A stretch of 26,780 nucleotides of DNA from CAZQLW01 sp964639875 (GCA_964639875.1 CAZXEM010000006.1:1-26780), one strand, 5' to 3'. Shown: positions 1 through 7,061, numbered from the stretch's first letter. Program-made: numbers and translations. The notes: a model not told the origin generated them from the letters alone.

Positions 1-93
1 AGAAAAAATGTATTTTTGATTAAATAAATTTTTAAACCCGTTTGGTTTAGACTTTACTTTTCTATTAACTTTTTTTGTTACTTTTTTAGTCAT
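1..93 (-). CDS. Unknown protein, N-terminal fragment cut by the window edge
   Basis: An open frame begins at the ATG at 93-91 and runs off the left edge with 31 codons visible. A strong Shine-Dalgarno, GAGGTGAT, lies at 98-105 with 4 nt between it and the ATG, which makes this a real start. The visible N-terminus is very lysine-rich (MTKKVTKKVNRKVKSK) and then becomes more hydrophobic (NLFNQKYIFS). This could be a cytoplasmic basic tail before a membrane segment, but not enough is visible to assign a family. Confidence 0.6.
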   Translation of the reverse strand, partial: MTKKVTKKVNRKVKSKPNGFKNLFNQKYIFS

Positions 94-170
94 ACTAATC
101 ACCTCTAAATATAATTAAAGCTAAAGAATACTTTGTTGTTTAAAATAGTTGTGGTAATTTCAGTAAAACA

Positions 171-178
171 TTTAAACA
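171..178 (+). promoter_or_regulatory. TATA-like box for the VIT-like gene
   Basis: TTTAAACA is centred about 25 nt upstream of the ATG at 199, the expected archaeal TATA spacing for a leaderless transcript. It is the main reason for choosing 199 rather than the ATG at 133. Confidence 0.5.
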
Positions 179-198
179 TTAAAATTATCATTCTGATA

Positions 199-672
199 AT
201 GAAAGAATCGTTCAGAGCAGGTTTAGGGTTTGGATTAACATCAGGAATAATTACTACTCTCGGTTTAATGGTTGGATTATATTCTGGAACGTATTCAAAA
301 ATCATTGTTATCAGTGGAATTTTGATTATTGCTATTGCTGATGCTTTATCAGACTCTCTAGGGATGCACATCTCTAAAGAAGCAGAATTTAATTATTCAC
401 ATAAACAAGTTTGGGAAGCAACAATTTCCACATTTCTAGCAAAATTTATTTTTGCTTTAACTTTTATTGTCCCGTTCTTATTTTTAGCCATTAAAGAAGC
501 AGTCATAGCAGGAATATTTTGGGGATTACTACTCTTAACCGGGTTTAACATTTACTTAATTAAACAAAAAAAGGAAAGATCATATTTTTCTCTTTTAGAA
601 CATTTAGCTCTAGCGGTAATTGTAATAATTATCACTTACTTAGTTGGTAAAGGTGTTGCTTTATTAGCCTAA
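199..672 (+). CDS. VIT1/CCC1-like (DUF125) membrane protein, putative iron/manganese transporter
   Basis: This is a 157-residue integral membrane protein with about five hydrophobic segments (roughly 10-29, 34-52, 80-98, 102-122 and 133-155). The first 60 residues follow the VIT/CCC1 pattern: SGIITTLGLMVG, then IADALSDSLGMHISKEAE, as in the family's ADALSMxxGEYLS segment. VIT/CCC1 proteins export Fe2+/Mn2+ from the cytosol. Two departures are visible. The TM1 aspartate of the usual DG(L/I) motif is Ser15 here, and the charged cytosolic metal-binding region between TM2 and TM3 is very short, so the substrate is uncertain. The ATG at 199 is preferred because a TATA-like box lies at 171-178; a longer reading from 133 would add 22 residues. 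The gene overlaps the converging DJ-1 gene by 9 bp at the 3' end. Confidence 0.7.
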   Translation: MKESFRAGLGFGLTSGIITTLGLMVGLYSGTYSKIIVISGILIIAIADALSDSLGMHISKEAEFNYSHKQVWEATISTFLAKFIFALTFIVPFLFLAIKEAVIAGIFWGLLLLTGFNIYLIKQKKERSYFSLLEHLALAVIVIIITYLVGKGVALLA

Positions 673-1176
673 TAATTCCAATATCTTCTTTCCAAAATTT
701 TCAGCAGCTTCGGGTCCGTTAGCAGTAATAATTTTTCCATCTATTACAACCGGTTGGTCAACAAATTCTGCTCCATTCTTAATAAGAATTTCTGCTTGTT
801 TATTATCTTGATTCCAAACAGTAGCTTTTTTCCCTTCCAGAACATTTGCATATGCCAAGATAGTAGGAGCAATACAAATTGCTGCCAAAACTTTTTCACG
901 ATTAATTGCTTCTTGTGCAGTTAAATGTGCTTGAACATCATGCTGATACCCTACTGCACCAGGACCGCCAATGAAAACAATTGCATCATAATCAGAAACG
1001 TTAATCTCTGCAATCGCAATTGTAGCTTCAGTAGTAGTTTTATCAGTAGCAGTACAAGTTCCAACTTGTTTAGAAGCAGTAATTACTTCAACACTTGCAT
1101 TTTCTAATATTTTCTTTGGCGCACCATATTCGTGCGGTTGATAACCTTCTTGTGCAACAATAAATAACGCTTTCAT
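664..1176 (-). CDS. DJ-1/PfpI family protein
   Basis: A 170-residue protein covering the whole DJ-1/PfpI fold. The nucleophile-elbow cysteine is Cys101 in AAICIAPTILA, the family GGPG is at 70-73 (FIGGPGAVG), and Glu16 is the likely partner of the reactive cysteine. The residue after Cys is Ile rather than the His of PfpI-type proteases. This places it nearer to the DJ-1/deglycase-like branch; peptidase activity is unlikely and the exact chemistry is unknown. The start is the ATG at 1176 with GAGGT (1185-1189) 8 nt upstream; an in-frame TTG at 1191 overlaps that SD and is rejected. The SD overlaps the stop codon of the DUF6485 gene, so the pair is probably translationally coupled. Confidence 0.88.
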   Translation of the reverse strand: MKALFIVAQEGYQPHEYGAPKKILENASVEVITASKQVGTCTATDKTTTEATIAIAEINVSDYDAIVFIGGPGAVGYQHDVQAHLTAQEAINREKVLAAICIAPTILAYANVLEGKKATVWNQDNKQAEILIKNGAEFVDQPVVIDGKIITANGPEAAENFGKKILELLG

Positions 1177-1187
1177 TTTATTTAACC

Positions 1188-1391
1188 TCAAATTTTTCCT
1201 TCATTAACCAATTCTACAAACTTCTCAAAACTTCTGTCGAATGTAGCTTCTCCCTCTTTATCAAAACAGCAGCCAGGTAGTTCTCTATTAGCAAGGTGAT
1301 GCCTAATACACTCACAGCAAATCCCTTTTCTGGGACAGCCAGGATATGTGCATTTACAGTTTTCTAAGTTCCGTTCTTTTTTACAATCCAT
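1188..1391 (-). CDS. DUF6485-like small cysteine-rich protein
   Basis: A 67-residue protein with nine cysteines (C3, C12, C14, C19, C25, C26, C28, C41, C42). The core CPRKGICCECIRHHL and the following RELPGCCF match the DUF6485 pattern seen in archaea and anaerobic bacteria. The spacing suggests a zinc-binding or Fe-S-binding knuckle; its function is unknown. The ATG at 1391 is chosen because the TATA-like TTTAAAAAT at 1413-1421 is centred 26 nt upstream, which fits a leaderless mRNA. It is the first gene of a two-gene operon with the DJ-1 gene (11-nt gap). The pairing of a thiol-rich protein with a cysteine-based DJ-1 protein hints at a stress or metal role, which is inference. Confidence 0.75.
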   Translation of the reverse strand: MDCKKERNLENCKCTYPGCPRKGICCECIRHHLANRELPGCCFDKEGEATFDRSFEKFVELVNEGKI

Positions 1392-1412
1392 AATTAAGTA
1401 CAAAAAACTAAC

Positions 1413-1432
1413 ATTTTTAAACTTTTATATTA
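1413..1432. promoter_or_regulatory. Divergent promoter between DUF6485 and cation antiporter genes
   Basis: Minus strand: TTTAAAAAT (1421-1413) is centred 26 nt from the ATG at 1391. Plus strand: TTTTATATTA (1423-1432) is centred about 23 nt from the ATG at 1451. The two TATA-like boxes are packed back to back in a 59-bp gap, so both transcripts would be leaderless or nearly so. Confidence 0.45.
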
Positions 1433-1450
1433 TTCTATATAAAAAAGAGG

Positions 1451-2455
1451 ATGTTAACAGAAATTATTACTTTAATCATTGGAGTCATTGCAATCTTAAT
1501 CCTGGCAGAGATAGCAGTAAGAAGTTCTATCAGGTTAGCGCACCATTTTGGCTGGTCCGGTACTTTTATCGGTTTAACAATCCTTTCTATTGGAACTTCT
1601 GTTCCTGAAATCATGGCCGCAATTGTTGGTAGTATTGATATTCTTAAAAACCCGGGAATGATGAACACTATTTCTGGATTAGTTATCGGAACTAATGTTG
1701 GCTCAGACATATTTCAACAAAGTTTTATTCTGGCGGTGGTAGGGTTAATTGGAACAATTGTTGTTGTTAAAAAAAATATTATTTCTGAAGTTGGTGCTTT
1801 AATTGCTGGAGCTACTTTAATGTGGGTCATGACTATTGGCGGTTTTATCAACAGATTTGAAGGGTTTATCATGTTCGCCGCTTACATTGGTTACTTATTT
1901 TATCTAAAAAAGAGACAAGAAAAAAGAAAAGCAGAAGAATTGAATATTAAACCGATAATTCACAAAAAAGCAAAAAAGAAATTCACTGATAAAAAACTTG
2001 TTTTTGAAATAACTACAATTCTTATTTCTTTTGCAATCATGGCTTTTGCTGCAAATAAAGTTATTGAAGCTTCTACAATTTTAGTTGAATCATTATCAAT
2101 CAGCGCTTCATTTTTCGGAGTTCTGTTGTTAGGTATTGCTTCCGCTTTACCAGAACTGACTACTGCTTTAGTGGCCGTCTTTAAACATAAGAAAGGAATT
2201 TCTGCAGGAGTTTTAATCGGCAGTAACGTTACTAACCCTTTACTAGGATTAGGATTAGGGGCAATGATATCGGGTTATGCAGTTCCTAAAGTAACCCTGT
2301 TTTATGATTTACCATTTAAAATAGGAATTGCGGGACTAATTTTCTGGTTCTTATGGAGAAACGAAAAATTAAACAAATGGGAAGCGATTACTTTAATTGG
2401 ACTCTTTATAACTTATTTAGTGTTAAGAAACTTCTTGTTCCCAGTAGACTTTTAG
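1451..2455 (+). CDS. Calcium/sodium antiporter, CaCA family (YrbG-like)
   Basis: A 334-residue inner-membrane antiporter that would exchange Na+ for Ca2+ (or a related divalent cation). Two internal repeats are visible, each with the CaCA alpha-motif: IGTSVPEIMAAIVGS with Glu53, and GIASALPELTTALVA with Glu235. The acidic residue in each is the expected ion ligand. Each repeat also has the downstream G-(S/T)N motif (IGTNVGSDIFQQ and IGSNVTNPLLGLG). A basic, lysine-rich cytoplasmic loop near residues 155-185 separates the halves, as in YrbG. Length is normal for the prokaryotic family. GAGG sits directly before the ATG, which is too close for a normal SD, so leaderless initiation is likely. 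The 3' end faces the unknown gene at 2462 across 6 bp. Confidence 0.92.
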   Translation: MLTEIITLIIGVIAILILAEIAVRSSIRLAHHFGWSGTFIGLTILSIGTSVPEIMAAIVGSIDILKNPGMMNTISGLVIGTNVGSDIFQQSFILAVVGLIGTIVVVKKNIISEVGALIAGATLMWVMTIGGFINRFEGFIMFAAYIGYLFYLKKRQEKRKAEELNIKPIIHKKAKKKFTDKKLVFEITTILISFAIMAFAANKVIEASTILVESLSISASFFGVLLLGIASALPELTTALVAVFKHKKGISAGVLIGSNVTNPLLGLGLGAMISGYAVPKVTLFYDLPFKIGIAGLIFWFLWRNEKLNKWEAITLIGLFITYLVLRNFLFPVDF

Positions 2456-2461
2456 AAAAAT

Positions 2462-2869
2462 TTAAACAGCAATTTTCTCTTCTTTATATCCACCATAAAG
2501 TTCGTTATACATTTTTGCTGACAAAGCTAAATTAATACGCGCTTCTCTTGTATCTTTAGAATTATAATTAATCTTATCAATTTTTGATTCTTGAAAATAA
2601 AATTTTTTGGTCACTCCAAATTTGATATAATATGAAAAACTCCCTTCAACATATAAACTGTTTTTTCTAATTTTTGTGGGAACATCCTGAATATTCCCAA
2701 AAAAAGCAATTTTTCCATTCTCTTTATGATAATGAAAATTTATCCCTAAATGAGAAGCACCAGCATTACCCCCAATACTTTCGTTCATAATTACTTCACT
2801 CATTCCACCTTCCTTTTTACTACGCATTAAGTAAAGATTCTTTTTTACAACCGGACTTAAATCCACCAT
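2462..2869 (-). CDS. Unknown small soluble protein in the regulator/beta-propeller locus
   Basis: I do not recognise this 135-residue protein. It has no signal peptide or membrane span. It contains a glycine-rich stretch (ESIGGNAGASHLG, about 30-42), a HYH motif (46-48), and a run of alternating hydrophobic residues (FFGNIQDVP to FSYYIKFGVTKKFYF) suggesting beta strands, followed by a helical C-terminus. The ATG at 2869 is chosen because the minus-strand TATA-like box at 2890-2898 is centred 25 nt upstream; ATGs at 2902 and 2890 lie at or before that box. Divergent to the membrane-tethered regulator, it shares with it the inverted repeat at 2907-2932, so it may belong to the same regulon. Confidence 0.6.
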   Translation of the reverse strand: MVDLSPVVKKNLYLMRSKKEGGMSEVIMNESIGGNAGASHLGINFHYHKENGKIAFFGNIQDVPTKIRKNSLYVEGSFSYYIKFGVTKKFYFQESKIDKINYNSKDTREARINLALSAKMYNELYGGYKEEKIAV

Positions 2870-2889
2870 AATTAAAAGAAAATCAAACA

Positions 2890-2898
2890 TATATATAA
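2890..2898 (-). promoter_or_regulatory. TATA-like box for the unknown gene
   Basis: TTATATATA on the minus strand is centred 25 nt upstream of the ATG at 2869. Its upstream edge is 20.5 bp from the centre of the inverted repeat at 2907-2932. Confidence 0.5.
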
Positions 2899-2906
2899 TC
2901 ATTTCT

Positions 2907-2932
2907 AAACTTCAAACAAGCTTGAAGTTATC
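2907..2932. promoter_or_regulatory. Inverted-repeat operator, copy 1
   Basis: A perfect 8-bp dyad, AACTTCAA-N6-TTGAAGTT, occupies 2908-2929 between two divergent promoters. Read on the minus strand it begins GATAACTTCAA-N5-TTTGAA, and the same words with the same spacing recur at 3612-3633 before the beta-propeller gene. The dyad centre (2918.5) is 22.5 bp from the TATA-like box of the regulator gene and 20.5 bp from that of the divergent gene. It is the most likely binding site of the adjacent winged-helix regulator. Confidence 0.7.
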
Positions 2933-2940
2933 AAAACCTA

Positions 2941-2948
2941 TTTAAATA
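2941..2948 (+). promoter_or_regulatory. TATA-like box for the membrane-tethered regulator
   Basis: TTTAAATA is centred 24 nt upstream of the ATG at 2969, consistent with a leaderless transcript. A purine-rich stretch just before it (AAAACC, 2933-2938) could serve as a BRE. Confidence 0.55.
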
Positions 2949-2968
2949 CTAAAGTATAACCCGCTGAT

Positions 2969-3616
2969 ATGAGTAAAAAAAACAATTTCCTTTTAGTAGA
3001 TTTAAATGAGAAGAAAACTAAGAAACTAGCAGAAACTATTACTAGTGATACAAGTAGAAAAATTCTTAATTACCTGGCTGAGAAAGAACATGATACAGAA
3101 GCTAACATTTCTAAAGAGTTAAATATTCCAATTTCTACTGTCCATTATCATTTACAAAAACTAACAGAAGCAAGTTTAATTGCAGTTGAAGAATTTCATT
3201 ATAGTAAGAAAGGTCGAGAAGTTAACCATTACAAATTAGCTAACAAATACATTATTATTGCTCCGAAAAAAGTTTCTGGGTTAAAACAAGCATTGAAGAA
3301 TGTCTTGCCAATCGGTTTAATTGCTTTAGGAATCAGTGCGGTTATTAAGTTTACTACTTCTTCATTTGGTAGAGTTGGAACCTTTGCTGCAGAAACAGCA
3401 AAATCTGCTCCTTTATTAAAAGAAGCTGCTTATGCTACTGCTGATAAGGCAATTATGGAATCTGCTCCAGTTACGGCAGAAATCGGCACAGATTGTTTAC
3501 CACAAATCTCTTCTTCTCAACCAAACATTGCTTTATGGTTCTTAGTCGGAAGTTTATTTACGATTGTTCTTTACTTAATTATTGTAATTCTAAAAGAATG
3601 GTGGAAGAATAGATAA
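2969..3616 (+). CDS. Membrane-tethered winged-helix (ArsR-like) transcriptional regulator
   Basis: A 215-residue protein with an N-terminal cytoplasmic DNA-binding domain. Helices around 22-40 and 44-52 are followed by the recognition-helix segment IPISTVHYHLQKL (53-65), and a wing follows (EEFHYSKKGREVNHYKL, 74-90). This is the archaeal ArsR-like pattern. Two hydrophobic segments follow, about 110-127 and 188-208, separated by a roughly 60-residue alanine-rich loop with one cysteine (Cys176). The C-terminus is basic (KEWWKNR), so both ends should be cytoplasmic and the loop outside. I infer a one-component membrane regulator that senses something at the envelope, possibly the beta-propeller protein encoded next. 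Identical dyads lie upstream of both genes, which suggests autoregulation. The ATG at 2969 fits the TATA-like box at 2941. Confidence 0.8.
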   Translation: MSKKNNFLLVDLNEKKTKKLAETITSDTSRKILNYLAEKEHDTEANISKELNIPISTVHYHLQKLTEASLIAVEEFHYSKKGREVNHYKLANKYIIIAPKKVSGLKQALKNVLPIGLIALGISAVIKFTTSSFGRVGTFAAETAKSAPLLKEAAYATADKAIMESAPVTAEIGTDCLPQISSSQPNIALWFLVGSLFTIVLYLIIVILKEWWKNR

Positions 3617-3637
3617 CTTCAACTCAATTTGAAACTT
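3612..3637. promoter_or_regulatory. Inverted-repeat operator, copy 2
   Basis: GATAACTTCAA-N5-TTTGAA at 3612-3633 repeats the site at 2907-2932 (there on the opposite strand), matching at 17 of 22 positions with the 5 differences confined to the spacer. The dyad is TTCAA-N6-TTGAA. It overlaps the regulator's stop codon (3614-3616), and its centre (3625.5) is 21.5 bp upstream of the TATAAATA starting at 3647. Confidence 0.7.
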
Positions 3638-3645
3638 ACTCTTAC

Positions 3646-3682
3646 TTATAAATAGAAGTACGCTATTACTAAAGATGGTGAT
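3646..3682 (+). promoter_or_regulatory. TATA box and Shine-Dalgarno of the beta-propeller gene
   Basis: TTATAAATA at 3646-3654 predicts a transcript start near 3675. GGTGAT at 3677-3682 is then a 5'-proximal Shine-Dalgarno 5 nt before the ATG at 3688. The gene therefore has its own promoter, separate from the regulator gene. Confidence 0.55.
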
Positions 3683-3687
3683 TAAAA

Positions 3688-5673
3688 ATGACTAAAAAAA
3701 TATTGAATCAATTAATGTTTATCTTCCTGGCTGCAATTGTTGTTTTGGGAGTTATTTATGTGGTTCTACCTACAGAACCAACAACAATACAAACAACACA
3801 ACTAGGATTGAAAAAGTTCTCTTCTGGAGAAGACTTATTAGAAGCTTTAGAGGATGCAAGAAATAAAGGTGGTTTTGTTGATGCCGTAATGGAAATAGCA
3901 ACCTCTCCAACATCATTTAAAACTTTTACCGGGACAATGGCTATCCAAGAATCTTCATCTGGAGATACAACATACTCAAAAACTAACATTCAAGTAGAAG
4001 GGGTAGATGAAGCAGACATCATAAAAACTGATGGGAAATACATTTATCTTATAGCAAAAAATAAACTAATTATTGCTGAAGCTTATCCAGAAGAAGATGC
4101 AAAAATAATCTACGAAGAAAGTTTAGGTGAACAATTTTCTCCACAAGAATTGTTCATCCACGAAGATAGATTATTAGTTTTTGGTAATACATTTCAAAAG
4201 TATAATACTCCTCTTGGAAAAAATACAAATGAAATTGCTCATTCCAGATATCCTCGAAGTACTTTAACAGTAAAACTTTACGATATTTCTGATAAGGAAG
4301 ATCCAGAATTGTTAAGAACTGCTGATTTTGAAGGACGTTACTTAACTTCCAGAAAAATAAATGATGATGTTTATTTTGTAGTTAACAATTATCCAAGATA
4401 TTCTAAAAACCCAACCATTTGTGAAGAAGTAGTACCTAAGTTTAGGGAAGATTCAGAAACATTTGAACCAATTGCTAAATGTACAAATATTGGTTACATA
4501 GAAGATGTAGAAGCACGTAATTTCATTACTTTAGCAGCAATTTCTATAACAAACGAAGATCAAGAAATTAAAAAAGAAACTATCTTAGGTAATGGACAAA
4601 ATGTTTATGCTTCATTAAACAGCATTTATATTGCCCAATCTCAATATGGATATGGTTTAGAAAAATTAGATGAAGAGAATAGAGAAAAAACTATTGTCAC
4701 TAAATTCAGATTAGACAAAGGCGATATAGATTATTTTGCAACCGGAGAAGTTCCTGGAACTATTTTAAACCAGTTTTCAATGGATGAACATGATAACCAT
4801 TTCCGAATTGCTACTACTAAAGGTAACGTTTGGAGTGATAAAAAATCTAGTAACAATGTTTATGTTTTAAATTCAAACTTAAATGTTGTTGGAGAACTAG
4901 AAGACTTAGCTCCCGGAGAGAGAATTTACTCAGTAAGATTTATGGGTAAGAAAGGCTATGTAGTTACTTTCAAGAAAGTTGATCCTTTGTTTGTGATTGA
5001 TTTAGCTAACCCTAACAATCCAACCGTTTTAGGAAAACTAAAAATTCCGGGTTACTCTGATTATCTTCATCCTTATGATGAAAATCATATCATTGGGATC
5101 GGTAAAGATACAGTTGAAGCTGAAGAAAACCTTAAAGACCAAAGAAACTTAGATTTTGCTTGGTACCAAGGAATAAAAATGGCAGTTTTTGACGTTTCTG
5201 ATGTCGAAAATCCAATTGAACTTCATAAAGTTGTTATTGGGGATAGAGGTACAAATTCGGAAGCTCTTCGTAACCATAAAGCATTTTTGTTTGACAGAGA
5301 GAAAAATCTCTTAGTAATTCCAATAACTTTGGCAGAGATTAAAGGAAAAAAAACTTCCGACAACCAGCATGGCGAATATACTTTCCAGGGAGCTTACGTC
5401 TTTGATTTAACTTTAAACAATGGTTTCCAACTGAAAGGTAAAATCAGCCATTATGACGATGATCAAGCGTATAAGAAAAGTGGCTATTACTTCTCTGGAG
5501 AGAGTTCAATCAGAAGAAGTTTGTTTATTGAAGATGTCTTATACACTTTATCTGACTCTAGGCTACAGTTAAATGATTTAGATGACTTGGAAAAGTTAAA
5601 AGTGTTAAAGTTTGAGGAAAAAGAAGAAAAAAATAAAGAAAGTAATCTTGGCAAGCCAGTGATCATTAATTAA
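3688..5673 (+). CDS. Membrane-anchored exported beta-propeller protein (COG4880 / Beta_propel family)
   Basis: A 661-residue protein with an uncleaved-looking N-terminal signal anchor (hydrophobic about 8-28). A 70-residue linker then leads into the hallmark of the COG4880 family, IQVEGVDEADIIKTDGKYIY (101-120). The rest is a long beta-rich region with repeated blade signatures, for example VKLYDISDKEDPELL, YVVTFKKVDPLFVIDLANPNNPTVLGKL and MAVFDVSDVENPIELHKV, spaced as in WD40-like propellers. It ends in a charged KEEKNKES tail with no second membrane span. The family is secreted or surface-anchored in archaea; its biochemical role is unknown. The gene lies downstream of the membrane-tethered regulator with its own promoter and a copy of the shared dyad, so co-regulation is likely. 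Confidence 0.88.
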   Translation: MTKKILNQLMFIFLAAIVVLGVIYVVLPTEPTTIQTTQLGLKKFSSGEDLLEALEDARNKGGFVDAVMEIATSPTSFKTFTGTMAIQESSSGDTTYSKTNIQVEGVDEADIIKTDGKYIYLIAKNKLIIAEAYPEEDAKIIYEESLGEQFSPQELFIHEDRLLVFGNTFQKYNTPLGKNTNEIAHSRYPRSTLTVKLYDISDKEDPELLRTADFEGRYLTSRKINDDVYFVVNNYPRYSKNPTICEEVVPKFREDSETFEPIAKCTNIGYIEDVEARNFITLAAISITNEDQEIKKETILGNGQNVYASLNSIYIAQSQYGYGLEKLDEENREKTIVTKFRLDKGDIDYFATGEVPGTILNQFSMDEHDNHFRIATTKGNVWSDKKSSNNVYVLNSNLNVVGELEDLAPGERIYSVRFMGKKGYVVTFKKVDPLFVIDLANPNNPTVLGKLKIPGYSDYLHPYDENHIIGIGKDTVEAEENLKDQRNLDFAWYQGIKMAVFDVSDVENPIELHKVVIGDRGTNSEALRNHKAFLFDREKNLLVIPITLAEIKGKKTSDNQHGEYTFQGAYVFDLTLNNGFQLKGKISHYDDDQAYKKSGYYFSGESSIRRSLFIEDVLYTLSDSRLQLNDLDDLEKLKVLKFEEKEEKNKESNLGKPVIIN

Positions 5674-5707
5674 TTTGTTTTTTTATTTTTACTTTTTCTT
5701 TTCTTTA
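5674..5707 (+). terminator. T-rich transcription terminator after the beta-propeller gene
   Basis: Directly after the TAA at 5671-5673, the plus strand carries three T runs in about 34 nt (TTTTTTT, TTTTT, TTTTTCTTTTCTTT). Such tracts terminate archaeal RNA polymerase without a hairpin. The tract reaches the 3' end of the converging AspRS gene. Confidence 0.6.
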
Positions 5708-7012
5708 TGGAGCCATTCGTTCAGGATCCCTTGGAAGTAAAACAGCTTCTCGAATATTATCTAACTTAAGCAACCTCTGAGTGATCCGATCTAATCCAAA
5801 ACCAACACCACCATGTGGAGGACAGCCGTACTTAAAAATATCTTTATATTCAGGCATTTTGTTCAGATCTAAACCTTTCTCTTTAGCCTGTTTCTCCAAA
5901 ACTTCTAAACGATGCTCACGTTGTGCACCAGTAGCAATCTCCACACCATTAAACAATAGATCAAAACTTTTTGTTCCGTTAGGGTCATCTTCGGGTTTCA
6001 TGTGATAAAATGGCCGAATTGCGAAAGGAAAGTTTGTTAAAAATACAAACTCACTGCCATGTTTCTCTTTCATAATCTCGCCCAACATTTTCTCTCCCTC
6101 TGGATCTAAGTCATCTTCAGCAGCATACTTTTTACCTTTCTTTGCTAACAATGTTTTAGCTTCACCCATTGTAATTCGAGGAATCTTATTAATGACATTA
6201 TGTTCCACTTCTAATAATTCTAATTCAGAAGAACATTCTTCTTTTAATTTATTTAACAAACTAATTAACATTTCTTCAATGAAATCCATTAATTCAACTT
6301 CATTTTTAATGAAAGCCATCTCAAAATCAACACCGGTATACTCAGTTAAATGCCTAGTAGTGTGAGATTTTTCTGCTCTAAAAACCGGGGCAATTTCATA
6401 AACCCTTTCAAATCCACCAGCAACAAACATCTGTTTGTAAACTTGTGGCGATTGTGATAAGTAAATAGGTTTGCCAAAATAATCAACTGTAAATAAATCT
6501 GCTCCAGATTCAACTCCAATTGTAGTGATTTTCGGAGTTTGAATATTAGTAAAACCATGACCGTCTAAATAATTAGTAACCAGTTTAGTTATCTTACTTC
6601 TTATTTTGAAGATAGCTTGTTTCTTAAGATTTCTTGTATCTAAAAAACGGTAATCAATCCTTTTATCAATGTTAGTTTGACTTTTATCAGAATTATCAAT
6701 TGGATGAGGTACTTCTGATTTGTTAAGCATTTTAATACTTTTAATCATTACTTCTATTCCCCATTTGGAAGTTTTATTTTCTTTAGGTAATCCAATAATC
6801 TCTACCACAGACTCTTTAGTGTAATCATCAAGCGCATTAAATGATTCTTCTTCAGTATCACCTTTGAAAGCAAGTGTTTGCATATCACCAGTTCTATCTC
6901 TTAAGATAAGAAACTTAATTTTGCTTAAATTTCTCAATTCTTGAATCCAACCTTGCAGTAATACTTCTTTTCCAATGTTATCTTTAAGATCTTTAATTAG
7001 TATACGTTCCAT
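5705..7012 (-). CDS. aspS: Aspartyl-tRNA synthetase, archaeal type
   Basis: A 435-residue class IIb synthetase that charges tRNA-Asp with aspartate in the cytoplasm. The N-terminal OB-fold anticodon-binding domain spans about 1-105 (GWIQELRNLSKIKFLILRD). The catalytic domain has motif 2 FRAEKSHTTRHLTEYTGVDFEM (211-232) and motif 3 GVGFGLDRITQRLL (402-415), ending in the usual PRDPERMAP. Length and the lack of the bacterial GAD insertion mark it as the archaeal/eukaryal form. Two tRNA-specificity positions carry Gln24 (in GWIQE) and Lys83 (in SKWG). Non-discriminating AspRS typically has His and Pro at the matching places, so this enzyme is probably specific for tRNA-Asp; that alignment is by eye. 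The ATG at 7012 fits a TATA-like box at 7036-7044. Confidence 0.95.
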   Translation of the reverse strand: MERILIKDLKDNIGKEVLLQGWIQELRNLSKIKFLILRDRTGDMQTLAFKGDTEEESFNALDDYTKESVVEIIGLPKENKTSKWGIEVMIKSIKMLNKSEVPHPIDNSDKSQTNIDKRIDYRFLDTRNLKKQAIFKIRSKITKLVTNYLDGHGFTNIQTPKITTIGVESGADLFTVDYFGKPIYLSQSPQVYKQMFVAGGFERVYEIAPVFRAEKSHTTRHLTEYTGVDFEMAFIKNEVELMDFIEEMLISLLNKLKEECSSELELLEVEHNVINKIPRITMGEAKTLLAKKGKKYAAEDDLDPEGEKMLGEIMKEKHGSEFVFLTNFPFAIRPFYHMKPEDDPNGTKSFDLLFNGVEIATGAQREHRLEVLEKQAKEKGLDLNKMPEYKDIFKYGCPPHGGVGFGLDRITQRLLKLDNIREAVLLPRDPERMAP

Positions 7013-7035
7013 TTTAAAATGTAAAACCAGGGGTA

Positions 7036-7044
7036 GTTTTTATG
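7036..7044 (-). promoter_or_regulatory. TATA-like box for aspS
   Basis: CATAAAAAC on the minus strand is centred about 28 nt upstream of the ATG at 7012, consistent with a leaderless or nearly leaderless mRNA. It lies in the 49-bp gap after the glutamate dehydrogenase gene. Confidence 0.4.
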
Positions 7045-7061
7045 CTTTTCTGTAAAAATTA

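Noticed and set aside
1177..1191. TTG start for the DJ-1 gene
   Set aside because: The TTG overlaps the GAGGT Shine-Dalgarno that serves the ATG at 1176 with ideal spacing.
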